Assembly: GCF_002554705.1 (NCBI RefSeq)
Contig: NZ_PDEP01000013.1
Span: forward strand, 32,484 to 96,483
Direction of reading: 5' to 3'
Source of the DNA: Longimonas halophila
GTDB lineage: Bacteria > Bacteroidota > Rhodothermia > Rhodothermales > Salinibacteraceae
DNA length: 64,000 nt
The notes below the pieces were generated by a model. The model saw nothing but the letters and a program-made list of their open reading frames with translations. It was not told the origin of the DNA and did not search any database. Below, piece by piece: positions 7,803 to 16,186 of the stretch. Each line of letters opens with the position of its first letter. Position 1 is the stretch's first letter. The translations under genes and the position numbers were made by a program.

Positions 7803-8798
7803 CTATCGCTCGTAGTCGGCGAGGGCCTGGATCACGTTGTCGTGGATGGCGCCGCTGGTGGCAACCACGCCCGTGTTTTCGGAGAGCAAAGGCGCGTGGG
7901 TAAAGTCGAGCGGCTCGCCGTGCATGTCGGAGACGCGTCCGCCTGCAGCTTCCACCACGAGGCGTCCGGCGGCATGATCCCAGATCTTCTCGGTGTAGTC
8001 GGATCCGGGGCGGGGTAGACGGAAGTAGATGTCGGCATCGCCACGGGCTACGATGGCGTACTTGGCCTGGCTGTCCATGCGGATAGGCGGCGCGCTGATG
8101 CCGAGCATATCGCCCACCTCCTTGGCTTTGTCGTGCGCGCTGTGGGCCGAGACAAACGAATCGCAGAAGCGGGCCTCCTCGGCCTGGGCGGTGTCGCGGG
8201 TGTGGATGGGCGTGCCGTCGGCATCTGGATCGGACAGCGGGAACTGCATGGCGCCCTCATCACGCACAGCGACAAACACCTGTCCGTGCGAGGTCGGATC
8301 GTCGAGGTTATCGGGCAGATTCGGGCAGCCGAGCGCCGCCACGGTGGGCACGCCGTCTTCAACGAGGGCAAGCGCAATCGCGTACTGGTCGCCGCGGACG
8401 AACCCTTTGGTGCCGTCGATGGGGTCGAGCGTCCAGAAGCGATCGTGGTAGCGATCGGCGTTGCCGTGGTCGATCCAGCGGCAGATGGATTCGGCAGTGG
8501 CGGCTGGTTCGTGGGCCTGTACGCGCGCTACGACCTGCTCCAGAATGTGGGCTTGCTCCTCGGTCTGCAGCATCGCGCTGTCTTCTTCGGCAATGACCGG
8601 CGTATCCGGAAATGCCTGCTGCAGCGCGCGGCAGATAAGCGCCTGGCTCCCAAAGTCGGCGACCGTCACGGGACTGCGATCATCTTTCGTGGCGACGGTG
8701 TCGTCAATATCCGCCTGTACCGTTTGGCATAGAGCAGCCGCAGCGCGAACAGCGCGCAGAGCAACGGAGCGAGTCTCGGCAGTGGCATCCGAAAACAT
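7803..8798 (-). CDS. 3'(2'),5'-bisphosphate nucleotidase, CysQ/Hal2 type (inositol monophosphatase superfamily)
   Basis: 331 residues. Metal-binding motifs of the superfamily are present: EED (71-73), DPIDGT (125-130) inside FWTLDPIDGTKGFVRG, and WDHAAG (273-278). The FVRGDQYAIALAL context is typical of Hal2/CysQ PAP phosphatases, which hydrolyse 3'-phosphoadenosine 5'-phosphate to AMP. In yeast Hal2 is the salt-sensitive target, of interest if this is a halophile. Inositol-1-phosphatase activity cannot be excluded. No signal peptide; cytoplasmic. Confidence 0.87.
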   Translation of the reverse strand: MFSDATAETRSVALRAVRAAAALCQTVQADIDDTVATKDDRSPVTVADFGSQALICRALQQAFPDTPVIAEEDSAMLQTEEQAHILEQVVARVQAHEPAATAESICRWIDHGNADRYHDRFWTLDPIDGTKGFVRGDQYAIALALVEDGVPTVAALGCPNLPDNLDDPTSHGQVFVAVRDEGAMQFPLSDPDADGTPIHTRDTAQAEEARFCDSFVSAHSAHDKAKEVGDMLGISAPPIRMDSQAKYAIVARGDADIYFRLPRPGSDYTEKIWDHAAGRLVVEAAGGRVSDMHGEPLDFTHAPLLSENTGVVATSGAIHDNVIQALADYER

Positions 8799-8883
8799 AA
8801 GTGGGAAGCGGAGCGATTAGAGCAAACAAGCGAGTTACAAGAAGCCAATATACAAGTCAGCACCGGAAGTGTGTAGCTGTATG

Positions 8884-9354
8884 CTACGCCGCAGACGCCT
8901 TTGCGCACAATTCGTCGTATGCGGGCAGCTCGTCTAAGAAGGTGGTCTCGCCCGCCTCCAGGTCAACGCGGCAGACATAGTGCAGGTGGCCGTTCGAGGC
9001 GATCCAGAAGGGCGCCTGCAGCACCTGATTGTACCGGCTCGTTTGGTCGAACACATCTTGCGTGAGCGGCACCGACGGGGCTTTGCATTCCAGCAGCACC
9101 AGCGGGTTGCCACGACGCGTGTGCACCACGAGGTCGGCGCGATGGGTGCGCCCCTGCCACGTAAATCCCTGCTCCACCGCCATAAGTCCCATGGGCACGC
9201 TGCGGCTGGTATGCAGGAAGCGGACCCAGTGCTGACGCACCCACTCTTCAGGCGTGCAGCGGACGTATTTTGTACGCACGGGGTCGTGGATGTGCACCGC
9301 TCCGTCGCGCTCAGTCATCTGTGCGTTGATGGCGGGAAGGGTAAGGGCTTCCAT
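8884..9354 (-). CDS. HsdR N-terminal-like protein (type I restriction R-subunit nuclease domain, standalone)
   Basis: 156 residues from ATG 9354. The open frame continues upstream only into a 107-bp dispersed repeat, so upstream starts are rejected. The motif RADLVVHTRRGNPLVLLECKAP supplies Asp74, Glu89 and Lys91 of a PD-(D/E)XK nuclease core, followed by VFDQTSRYNQVLQAPFWIASNG. This family of small HsdR_N_2 proteins is common in Bacteroidetes-like genomes without hsdM or hsdS partners, as here. Role unknown; restriction activity should not be assumed. Confidence 0.82.
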   Translation of the reverse strand: MEALTLPAINAQMTERDGAVHIHDPVRTKYVRCTPEEWVRQHWVRFLHTSRSVPMGLMAVEQGFTWQGRTHRADLVVHTRRGNPLVLLECKAPSVPLTQDVFDQTSRYNQVLQAPFWIASNGHLHYVCRVDLEAGETTFLDELPAYDELCAKASAA

Positions 9355-9381
9355 GGCGAGAGATTTTTTGGCTTTTGGTGG

Positions 9382-9488
9382 GAAGCAATGGCTGGATACG
9401 GGTGCAATAACCGTTCGCAGCAACACAGGCTTCAACGGGGCGGAGCCCCTCAATGGGTGCGTCACGAGGCAGAGCCTCGCGACGAGAG
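9382..9488. repeat. 107-bp direct repeat, copy 1
   Basis: Begins GAAGCAATGG and ends GCGACGAGAG. Over the last 88 bp it differs from the copy at 10059-10165 at about eight positions. It contains the imperfect inverted segment GGGGCGGAGCCCC. Same orientation as copy 2, about 677 bp apart, with MITE-like element 2 between them. Confidence 0.85.
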
Positions 9489-9594
9489 ATTCAGCAGAGG
9501 AGGGAATACGGGAATAAGAGAGCAAATGATGCCGGAGCCGCCGCGTCTGGGGACGCTCCCGGTTTCCGGCTACTGACGAACAGTGTGAAGCGCG

Positions 9595-9651
9595 CCTCCC
9601 TAAGTCGCTCCTCTGGAGAGGGGAGCTGTCGCGTGAGCGACTGAGGGGTGG
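9595..9651. repeat. GC-rich dispersed palindrome, copy 1
   Basis: Begins CCTCCCTAAGTCGCTCC and ends GACTGAGGGGTGG, around a core GAGCTGTCGCGTGAGCGAC. It shares its plan with 9848-9913 and 19204-19282: an outer C-rich/G-rich stem, an inner stem, then a TGTCG...GAC half-palindrome. Confidence 0.65.
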
Positions 9652-9781
9652 ATACGGAGCATCCTTGACGCTCGTGCCGAATGCGGTCGGCACCGTCGGC
9701 GCCAGACGTTCAAGGAGATCCTTCGGCGTTGCCCAGGATGACATCGCACGTGAGGTTTGGACTCAGACGTTCCAGGGCGAA

Positions 9782-9976
9782 CGGTGGGAGGTAGTGGGTA
9801 GACGCTAAGTGATAAGGCTATCGTAGAATGTAGGTTTGTCTTGTTCGAACCCCCTCTCCCTTCGGGTTTCTCCCCCTTTTCCAAGGGGGAGATGTCGATA
9901 GACAGAGGGGGTTGTCTGGCTCCGATGATGTCGGCCATATGACAATCACTTACCATTGAACCGCTACCCGGTGGGA
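9782..9976. repeat. MITE-like element 2 with perfect 8-bp target duplication
   Basis: The element is 9790-9968 (179 bp). The left end (9790-9813) reads GGTAGTGGGTAGACG then CTAAGTGAT. The right end (9945-9968) inverted reads GGTAGCGGTTCAATGG then TAAGTGAT. The flanks are CGGTGGGA on both sides (9782-9789 and 9969-9976), an exact 8-bp duplication. The interior includes the palindrome at 9848-9913. No coding sequence. Confidence 0.85.
9848..9913. repeat. GC-rich dispersed palindrome, copy 2 (inside MITE-like element 2)
   Basis: The outer arms AACCCCCTCT and AGAGGGGGTT are perfectly complementary. An inner stem CCCCCTT...AAGGGGGA follows, then GATGTCGATAGACA. Could fold into a stable two-stem hairpin in RNA or single-stranded DNA. 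It forms the core of the surrounding inverted-repeat element. Confidence 0.8.
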
Positions 9977-10058
9977 GGCACGCTACGACATCGGCCCTGG
10001 CACCGACGGTCCCCCGTCGGTGCGGTGGTAGAGGACGCTCCTGCGTCAGTCCAGCACC

Positions 10059-10165
10059 GAAGCCATGACTGGACAGGAGTGCGATAACCGCTCGCAGCAA
10101 TACAGGCTTCAACGGGGCGGAGCCCCTGAACGGGCGCGTCACGAGGCAGAGCCCCGCGACGAGAG
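10059..10165. repeat. 107-bp direct repeat, copy 2
   Basis: Begins GAAGCCATGA and ends GCGACGAGAG; closely matches 9382-9488 in the same orientation. It lies 17 bp beyond the stop of the lipocalin-like gene at 10183. Confidence 0.85.
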
Positions 10166-10182
10166 GTACAACTGCGATAAAA

Positions 10183-11424
10183 CTACGACATCGGCCCAGC
10201 TGAAGCCCCGTCGGCGTAGCCGGTGAGTTCGACGTAGCCACGCCCCGAGAGGTCCGCCCCACCAGCGGTGCCGTCAATCTGCACCGCGCCCTCCCAATAG
10301 CGCACCGACACGTCCATCTCTTGCCCCGGAAAGTACGACGTGATGGTGAGGTCGAGATCGTATTCGGGGATGCGCATCTGCCAGGCCACCGGGTACGTGC
10401 TTTCGCCGTCGAGGTCGCTTGTCCACGTATCGGTGACCTCCAGCTCCACATCTTCGCGTTCGATCAGGGTCGAGGAGCCGTCTTCCTCCACCAGAAGCCC
10501 TTTGCTGAAGGGGCTTGGCATGCCGTTGTCGTTGCGGAGCTGGTAGTACATGAGCTCGCGTCCGTCGTCGAACTGGAGCGAGAACCAGTCCCACCCTTCC
10601 TGATCCTCAGCGAGGGCGCTGGTGCTCCACTCGCGGTCCATCCAGCTCTGGCCCGTGACGTTCACCGTATCGCCCTCGACCATGACCTGGCCTTCGGTGT
10701 CCAGCCGCGTGTACGAGTAGTAATACGACGCATTGCCCGAGCCGGGCCCCTTCTGACTGAGGCCACGGTCCCCCTGAAAAACGGGCGGTTTCTGCGGCGT
10801 GACGGTCAGGTCGAAGCCCATCTCGTCGTCGCTCATCTGCAGGCGGAGCGGAAAGGTCGCGTCGTTGGGCGTGGCGGCAGGCGTCTGCTCAACGGGCGCG
10901 GCGCTGCGCATTTCCCAGTCGTTGAGCCAGACGCGAAAGGGCTGGGCGCGGGCCCCGGCGAGTCCGGCTCCGCCCCGCGCAAAGCGTTCAGCGCTGCGGT
11001 GCCAGGCGCGATCCATGGCACTCACGCCTACGTGGCTCATGTAGAACTGATTGGTGCGCCAGTCGGATGCCGTGGCGGGATCGCTGGACACGGGCGTGAC
11101 CGTCGCCGAATCGGGCGGCGAGAGCGCAGAGCGGAAGATGGTAAACTTGAATCCGTACGCGTTGCCGTCGGCACCATCGAGATTGCCGGTAAAGTACCAC
11201 CACTCGGTCTGGAAGCCGGGGTGCGGACCGTGGTCCTCGGGAAACGCGAAGTCAATCACGCGGTCGGCGCGGTCGTAGCCGGTGGTGTCGCTGCTGCCCA
11301 TGGCCTCGGCGACGGAGGTGGTGGTGCGGACGGAGCTGTCGTCAACGCCCGGCTCCGAGAGCCAGTACGCGCCCAGCCCCAGCAGCAGCGCGATGGCGAT
11401 GAGAATGAGTAAGGGACGGTTCAT
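10183..11424 (-). CDS. AttH/carotenoid 1,2-hydratase-like lipocalin-domain protein
   Basis: 413 residues. An N-terminal hydrophobic segment (about 4-24) is a signal anchor. The family signature GFQTEWWYFTGNL (residues 70-82) is clear, followed by YGFKFTIFRSAL, SYYYSYTRL, SWMDREWST and WDWFSLQF. These define the AttH/CrtC fold (two lipocalin-like barrels). In known att-type clusters this protein follows an ABC ATPase and FtsX-like permeases, which is the order here on the same strand (15538 to 12292), so it is probably the extracytoplasmic partner of that exporter. Carotenoid hydration is possible but less likely. A toxin-antitoxin pair lies between it and the permease. Confidence 0.85.
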   Translation of the reverse strand: MNRPLLILIAIALLLGLGAYWLSEPGVDDSSVRTTTSVAEAMGSSDTTGYDRADRVIDFAFPEDHGPHPGFQTEWWYFTGNLDGADGNAYGFKFTIFRSALSPPDSATVTPVSSDPATASDWRTNQFYMSHVGVSAMDRAWHRSAERFARGGAGLAGARAQPFRVWLNDWEMRSAAPVEQTPAATPNDATFPLRLQMSDDEMGFDLTVTPQKPPVFQGDRGLSQKGPGSGNASYYYSYTRLDTEGQVMVEGDTVNVTGQSWMDREWSTSALAEDQEGWDWFSLQFDDGRELMYYQLRNDNGMPSPFSKGLLVEEDGSSTLIEREDVELEVTDTWTSDLDGESTYPVAWQMRIPEYDLDLTITSYFPGQEMDVSVRYWEGAVQIDGTAGGADLSGRGYVELTGYADGASAGPMS

Positions 11425-11573
11425 GGGCAGGCATTATGTGATACATTGGCGGATTGCTCGTCTGCAACGTTGTACCCTGGGCGCACGTTGGGCTGCAACG
11501 TCGGGGTCCCATCGGTTATACACAAACTGTTGCAATTTCGGGGTATCCTGACCAGCTTATCCCTCAATCACAA

Positions 11574-11861
11574 TCAGGCCGAGACAAACTGCTTCACACG
11601 GATATTTTCTTCCTTCTCTCGGGCCCGAGATAGATCGTAGGCCATCTGGAGTTTTAGCCATGTTTCGGGCGTACTGCCAAACGCACGGGCCAGTCGAACA
11701 GCCATGTCGGGCGATACGCCGGCATGGCCATTAAGAATCCGAGACAGGTTCTTGCGGTGAATTCCAAGTCCTTCAGCAGCTCCCGTGATGGTCAAATCCA
11801 ATGGTTTGAGGCATTCCTCACGGATGATTTCTCCAGGATGCGGTGGATTGTGCATCGGCAT
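11574..11861 (-). CDS. higA: HigA antitoxin (XRE-family)
   Basis: 95 residues. [19 protein letters not shown] at the start and [41 protein letters not shown] are the classic HigA/VapI helix-turn-helix and dimer region. It is the second gene of a toxin-first pair; the toxin stop is 26 bp upstream. HigA binds HigB and represses the operon. Confidence 0.94.
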   Translation of the reverse strand: MPMHNPPHPGEIIREECLKPLDLTITGAAEGLGIHRKNLSRILNGHAGVSPDMAVRLARAFGSTPETWLKLQMAYDLSRAREKEENIRVKQFVSA

Positions 11862-11887
11862 AATCGTGGGCTTCGCTTTGTTCTGGT

Positions 11888-12166
11888 TCAGTGGTAGTCA
11901 ACATAGTCAACGTCCGTTACATGACCCTCTACGAAGCGGAATATGACGCGCCAGTTTCCCGATACCTGTACGGCATAAAAGTCCTTGTACTCACCCTTCA
12001 AAGGATGAAGCCGGAATCCCGGAAGATCTACCTCAGCGGGATAGGATGCCTGATCCAACACTCCAAGGATCCGTCTTAGCTTATTGGCATGGTCAGGATT
12101 GATCTTTGCTGCACTGTCATCCTTGTAGAGCTTTTTTAGTCCCTTGTGGCGGATTTTCTGAATCAC
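11888..12166 (-). CDS. higB: HigB toxin (RelE/ParE-fold mRNA interferase)
   Basis: 92 residues. The pattern [26 protein letters not shown] with the C-terminal [10 protein letters not shown] is diagnostic of HigB ribosome-dependent mRNases (N-R-F strand and Tyr/His near the end). It is encoded first, as usual for higBA. A 12-bp perfect palindrome about 50 bp upstream (12216-12227) is a candidate operator. The pair interrupts an otherwise coherent ABC/AttH-like gene set. Confidence 0.94.
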   Translation of the reverse strand: MIQKIRHKGLKKLYKDDSAAKINPDHANKLRRILGVLDQASYPAEVDLPGFRLHPLKGEYKDFYAVQVSGNWRVIFRFVEGHVTDVDYVDYH

Positions 12167-12215
12167 GGACTGCTGATTTATTTAATCCGCTGTTTCTCTT
12201 TTTGGGCTGCGTAAC

Positions 12216-12227
12216 GTAACGCGTTAC
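12216..12227. promoter_or_regulatory. Candidate HigA operator
   Basis: Perfect palindrome GTAACGCGTTAC, preceded by another GTAAC half-site (12211-12215), lying 49-61 bp upstream of the higB ATG. HigA-type regulators bind short palindromes over their own promoters; assignment is by position and symmetry only. Confidence 0.45.
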
Positions 12228-12291
12228 ACTTGTGCTTTACCCTTGAGGTTTCAGAAAAAGAAGTCGGAGGTGGCTATGTCTCGTTCACCCC

Positions 12292-14829
12292 TTACTCCTC
12301 TTTCAGCGCCAGCGCCGGGTTCGCGTTCGCCATCTGCCAGGCCGGGTAGAGGCCCGCCAGGAGCGCCGCCGCCACCGCTAAACCTACGGCCTGCAGGAGG
12401 ATGCCGAGATCAACGTCCATCTGGAGCGTCCATCCAAACGAGCGCAGGTTGATGACGTAGATCAACACGTACGCCAGCGCATAGCCCAGCGGAAGCGATA
12501 GCAGGCCCGCAAACAGCCCCACGAGCCCCGTCTGCATACTTACGAGGCCGCCCACCTGCCCCGGCGTCATGCCCGAGGCGCGCATCACCGCAAACTCGCG
12601 GTTGCGCTCCAGCTGCAGCGCCATCAGCGCCGTAAGCACGCCGATGAACGCCACCACAATGGCCAGCAGGCGCAGCACATTCGTGACCGCAAACGTGCGA
12701 TCGAAGATGTCGAGGGAGGCCGAGCGCAGCGCTTCGTTCGATTGGATGATCACATTCTGGATGCCACTTGCCTGCGTGCGCAGCTCCGCAATCAGCGCGT
12801 CGGTGTCTACGCCCGCCGCCGTGGTGACCGCCACCCCCGACACGCGCTCGTCGTCGTAGAGGCGGTCGTACACCGGGCGACTCATCATCACGCTGCCGGT
12901 GTCCGAGGCGTAGTCGAAGTAGACCGCCTGCACGAATACCTCATGCGGACCCCGATCGGTTTGCAGGGTCAGCGTATCGCCCACACCCACGTCGTAGCGG
13001 TTGCTGTACGGCTCGGAGACCAGCACCACGTCGTCGGTGGCAAATGCCGTCCACACCGCGCCGGTCTGCGCTTTGAGCGTGTAGGTGTCCGGGGTTTGCG
13101 GACCCGGCGTGATGGCAATGAGATGCGTGGGGCCCACATCGGCGCTGATGTCCACGTGCCGCACGGTGTAGGCATTGCCCACGCCCTCGGCATTGCGAAT
13201 GGCCTCTACCAGTGCGGGGTCGATGGTCGAGGTGGACTGCCGGAAGCTGGGACTGGGCGCCTGGATGTACACATCCGCCTGAAGCGACTGCTGCAGCCAC
13301 GTCTCGACCGTCCCCCGAAAACTGTCGATCATAATGCCCACACCGATGGTCGAAGCCACCGCCACCGTGAGCGCGGCAATCGCCACGCCCGTGCGACTGA
13401 GCGTGCTCACCACGCCGCGTGCGGCCATGCGACCGAGCACTCCGGCTGCCGCATCCATAATCGGACGCGCCGCTTTGGCGAGTCCAAGCACGGCCAGTGG
13501 CGTCGCTGCCGTCACGCCCAGAATCAGGAAGAGCAAGCCCACGTAGCTCCACGCCAGACTGCCCTCGGCCAGTGCCAGGAGGGCTACGCCTGCGCCCACG
13601 AGTCCGGCACCGAAGAGTGCAAGCCACGGCGCCCGTCGTTGTATGTCGGATTCGGAGGTGGAGCGCTGCAGCACCATGCTTACCGGCGCATTGGCCGCCT
13701 CACGGGCCGGAAAGAGGGCCGCTACCAGCGTAAGTCCGAGCCCGAGTCCAGCGCCTTTCGCAAGCGTGAGGGGCGCAATTGAGAGCTGCTGCACGGTCAC
13801 CACAAAGTAGAGGTCCGTGAGCGTGCGCGTGATGATCTGCACCAGGCCCTGCGCCAGGACAATGCCCGTCAGCACGCCGAGAATGGTGCCCGCCAGGCCG
13901 AGCAGCAGCGCCTCCGACAGCACCAGTTGGAAGATCTCGCGCCGTGTAACGCCCAGCGCCCGCAGGCGCCCGATGAGCGGACGCCGCTGCACGACCGAGA
14001 ACAGCATCGTGTTGTAGATGAGAAACGCCCCCACCACCAGCGCGAGCAGACTCAGAGCTGTCAGGTTCAGGTCGAAGGCGCGGGTCATCTGCGCTACGGT
14101 GTCGGTGCGGGTGTCGGAGCGCTGGAGTTGCACCCCATCGGGCAGCGCCGCCCGTAACCGCTGTTCGGTGCCTTCGTCGTCGATGATCGCGTCGATGCGA
14201 GAGAGCTGGCCCTGCGCATCCAGCAGACGCTGAGCCGTAGCAATGTCGGTCACGATCAGGTTCTCGACAGCGCGGCGGCTGCGTTCGTCGTCGGGCTGCA
14301 GCACGCCCATGAGTTGCACGGTGCGGGTGCGGCCCTCTACCGAGAGGGCCAGCGAGTCGCCCGGTGCCACGCCGATCTGCTCGGCGGTCTGCGCGCCCAG
14401 CAGCACGGTGGAGCGATTCAACAGCGGCTCCAGCTCCAGATCGCTGTCGGGCCCGAAGCCCGCGTACGGACGAAACGGGCCCTCGGCGAACGGGTCCACG
14501 CCCAGCAGCTGAAACGTGCGCGACTCAGCGGTGCCCTCGACCGTGGCGTATCCTTCGACCACCGGTGCGATGGTGCGAAAGCCGTGCTCGGTGCGCAAGT
14601 CGCGATACACCGACTGGTCGAGTCCGGCCCCTGCGCCCACCACCTGATGCGTGGCCTCGCCGGTTACGGTGCTGGTGGAGAGGCGGAAGGCGTCCGAGGC
14701 GCTGGTGTTGGCCAGATCAATCGCCACAACGATCGCGACGCCCAGCGCAATGCCCAGCACCGAGAGTGCCATCAGCCATGGGCGGCTGCGTAGGTATTGC
14801 AGGCTGGAGCGCGAAAGTAGAGACGTCAT
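12292..14829 (-). CDS. FtsX-like ABC transporter permease (two fused permease halves)
   Basis: 845 residues from ATG 14829, 10 bp after the ATPase stop; the frame is open further upstream but only inside the ATPase gene. It has an N-terminal membrane helix (LRSRPWLMALSVLGIALG), a large periplasmic domain (about 40-240), an FtsX domain (NLTALSLLALVVGAFLIYNTMLFSVVQRRPLIGRLRALG in pieces), then central helices, a second periplasmic domain and a second FtsX domain ending LYPAWQMANANPALALKEE. This is equivalent to AttF and AttG fused, and resembles LolC/MacB-type mechanotransmission permeases. Likely moves or extracts a lipid or lipophilic compound. Confidence 0.9.
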   Translation of the reverse strand: MTSLLSRSSLQYLRSRPWLMALSVLGIALGVAIVVAIDLANTSASDAFRLSTSTVTGEATHQVVGAGAGLDQSVYRDLRTEHGFRTIAPVVEGYATVEGTAESRTFQLLGVDPFAEGPFRPYAGFGPDSDLELEPLLNRSTVLLGAQTAEQIGVAPGDSLALSVEGRTRTVQLMGVLQPDDERSRRAVENLIVTDIATAQRLLDAQGQLSRIDAIIDDEGTEQRLRAALPDGVQLQRSDTRTDTVAQMTRAFDLNLTALSLLALVVGAFLIYNTMLFSVVQRRPLIGRLRALGVTRREIFQLVLSEALLLGLAGTILGVLTGIVLAQGLVQIITRTLTDLYFVVTVQQLSIAPLTLAKGAGLGLGLTLVAALFPAREAANAPVSMVLQRSTSESDIQRRAPWLALFGAGLVGAGVALLALAEGSLAWSYVGLLFLILGVTAATPLAVLGLAKAARPIMDAAAGVLGRMAARGVVSTLSRTGVAIAALTVAVASTIGVGIMIDSFRGTVETWLQQSLQADVYIQAPSPSFRQSTSTIDPALVEAIRNAEGVGNAYTVRHVDISADVGPTHLIAITPGPQTPDTYTLKAQTGAVWTAFATDDVVLVSEPYSNRYDVGVGDTLTLQTDRGPHEVFVQAVYFDYASDTGSVMMSRPVYDRLYDDERVSGVAVTTAAGVDTDALIAELRTQASGIQNVIIQSNEALRSASLDIFDRTFAVTNVLRLLAIVVAFIGVLTALMALQLERNREFAVMRASGMTPGQVGGLVSMQTGLVGLFAGLLSLPLGYALAYVLIYVINLRSFGWTLQMDVDLGILLQAVGLAVAAALLAGLYPAWQMANANPALALKEE

Positions 14830-14839
14830 GAGGGGTGGG

Positions 14840-15538
14840 CTACGCGGCGAGAATAGCGCTGAGGGGACCGTCGTGCAACAGGCCGTTATGCAGGGTGAGG
14901 GTGCGGTCGGCCTGCTGAGCCAGCTGCTGATCGTGCGTGGCAATGAGCAGCGTGGTGTCGTGCTCATCCACCAGGTCGGTAAGGAGGCGCAGCACCTGCG
15001 TGCCGGTTTCGTAGTCGAGGCTGCCGGTGGGCTCATCGGCCAGGATGAGCAGCGGATGATGCGCCAGAGCTCGTGCAATCGCCACGCGCTGCTGCTCGCC
15101 GCCCGAGAGCCGGTCCGGATAGCTGTCGCCGCGGTCGGGCAATCCCACGCGGTCGAGCAAGTGCGCCACGCGGTCGGTGGCGGTGTCAGACTGCCCGCTT
15201 AGCTCCAACGGCAGCGCAATGTTTTCGGCGACGGTGAGCGTGGGGATCAAATTGAGCGACTGAAAGACGAAGCCGATTTCGCTGCGCCGGAAGCGCGTGC
15301 GCTCCGTATCCGAGAGCGTGGTCAGGTCCGTGTCGTTATACTGGATGCGCCCGCTATCGGGCCGGTCGATGCCGCTAATCAGATTCAGCAGCGTACTCTT
15401 GCCCGCGCCGCTGCGTCCCATAAGCACCACGAAGGCGCCCGCGTCGATGGTGGCCGCTACCCCGTCGAGTACAGTCCGGCGCGTGGTGCCCTCGTCGAAG
15501 GATTTTCGGACATCGGAAAGCTGAAGCAGCACGGCCAT
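14840..15538 (-). CDS. ABC transporter ATP-binding protein (LolD/MacB type)
   Basis: 232 residues with Walker A GRSGAGKST (41-49), Q-loop VFQSLNLIPTLTVAEN, signature LSGGEQQRVAIARAL (144-158) and Walker B LLILADEPTG (Asp168, Glu169). This subfamily powers FtsX-like permeases. First gene of the operon; the permease follows after 10 bp. Corresponds to AttE by context. Confidence 0.95.
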   Translation of the reverse strand: MAVLLQLSDVRKSFDEGTTRRTVLDGVAATIDAGAFVVLMGRSGAGKSTLLNLISGIDRPDSGRIQYNDTDLTTLSDTERTRFRRSEIGFVFQSLNLIPTLTVAENIALPLELSGQSDTATDRVAHLLDRVGLPDRGDSYPDRLSGGEQQRVAIARALAHHPLLILADEPTGSLDYETGTQVLRLLTDLVDEHDTTLLIATHDQQLAQQADRTLTLHNGLLHDGPLSAILAA

Positions 15539-15673
15539 AGGCAGATAGAAAAAGGCGGAGGCAATTGCAGTCGTATGTGACCTTACGGTGTGCCGGTAGG
15601 TTCAGGGGGAGGCGAAGGCGTGTGCGCTTCGTTACAGAGATTCGCGGCGCCTTGATCGATCCCAATGGCAAAA

Positions 15674-15878
15674 CCCGGACAGGTAGTGGATAGACGTTAA
15701 GTGATCGCTCTCCCAATAATAATCTTTCCTGCGGCGAACGGTCCCCCGTTCGCTCCCGTCAGCCGCGCCGGAGACGTCCGCACCGGGGGGCTCCCAGCAC
15801 CGATAGCGTTCGGTGCAAGTTCTCCGGCTACTGGTATATTTGGTCCATCACGTAGCGTTGAACCGCTACCCTCGGACA
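15674..15878. repeat. MITE-like element 3 with 7/8 target duplication
   Basis: The element is 15682-15870 (189 bp). The left end (15682-15705) reads GGTAGTGGATAGACG then TTAAGTGAT. The right end (15847-15870) inverted reads GGTAGCGGTTCAACG then CTACGTGAT. The flanks CCCGGACA (15674-15681) and CTCGGACA (15871-15878) match at 7 of 8 positions. The interior holds the hairpins GCGAACGG/CCGTTCGC and GCACCGA/TCGGTGC. The first 90 bp also match the solo copy at 30548. Confidence 0.85.
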
Positions 15879-16186
15879 CTGCGTTTCCTATGTATCCAGT
15901 GCAGATTGCCTGCAAATCCGTGAACTCAAATCTCAAGAGCACCTGCTCCAAATTTCGGTTCTGGCAACAGTTCGGGTCTATCGGCGACTCAAGGGGGCGT
16001 TCCAGCTGTTTTACGGCCTGGAAACGACCTGGACTCTTGCGAACTACTACCGCCAACTCTATAATCTCAGGACTCAATCAAACATACAGGCCCGTCGCGC
16101 TTTATCATCGCGTTTTGGAACGCACCGAAACCGGTGGAGGTTTGACACGCTTGTACCGGTTTTCTGCATTGCATTCTCCCTTCGCT
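15879..16186. other. Intergenic, open but startless stretch
   Basis: 308 bp before the small membrane-protein gene. Two plus-strand frames are open across it. One (about 15865-16227) reads RVYRRLKGAFQLFYGLETTW, then LANYYRQLYNLRTQSN, and looks protein-like but has no upstream start and no family I recognise. It may be a gene remnant cut by the adjacent element 3, or chance. Confidence 0.3.

Larger units (their letters stand above)
9355..10182. other. Repeat-rich intergenic region
   Basis: A gap of 828 bp without a credible gene. It contains both copies of a 107-bp direct repeat (9382-9488 and 10059-10165), a GC-rich palindrome (9595-9651), MITE-like element 2 (9782-9976), and a hairpin CACCGACGG-TCCC-CCGTCGGTG near 9995-10013. 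A related hairpin, GGCACCGACGGG-TCCCGTCGGTAC, lies near 30353-30375. Weak open frames across it are repeat-encoded. Confidence 0.75.

Noticed and set aside
9355..9744. Upstream extension of the HsdR-N gene
   Set aside because: The extra N-terminal 130 codons are encoded by a dispersed repeat and palindrome; the ATG at 9354 starts the family-like sequence.
14830..15078. Upstream extension of the FtsX permease
   Set aside because: Lies inside the ABC ATPase gene; ATG 14829 gives the proper N-terminal helix.
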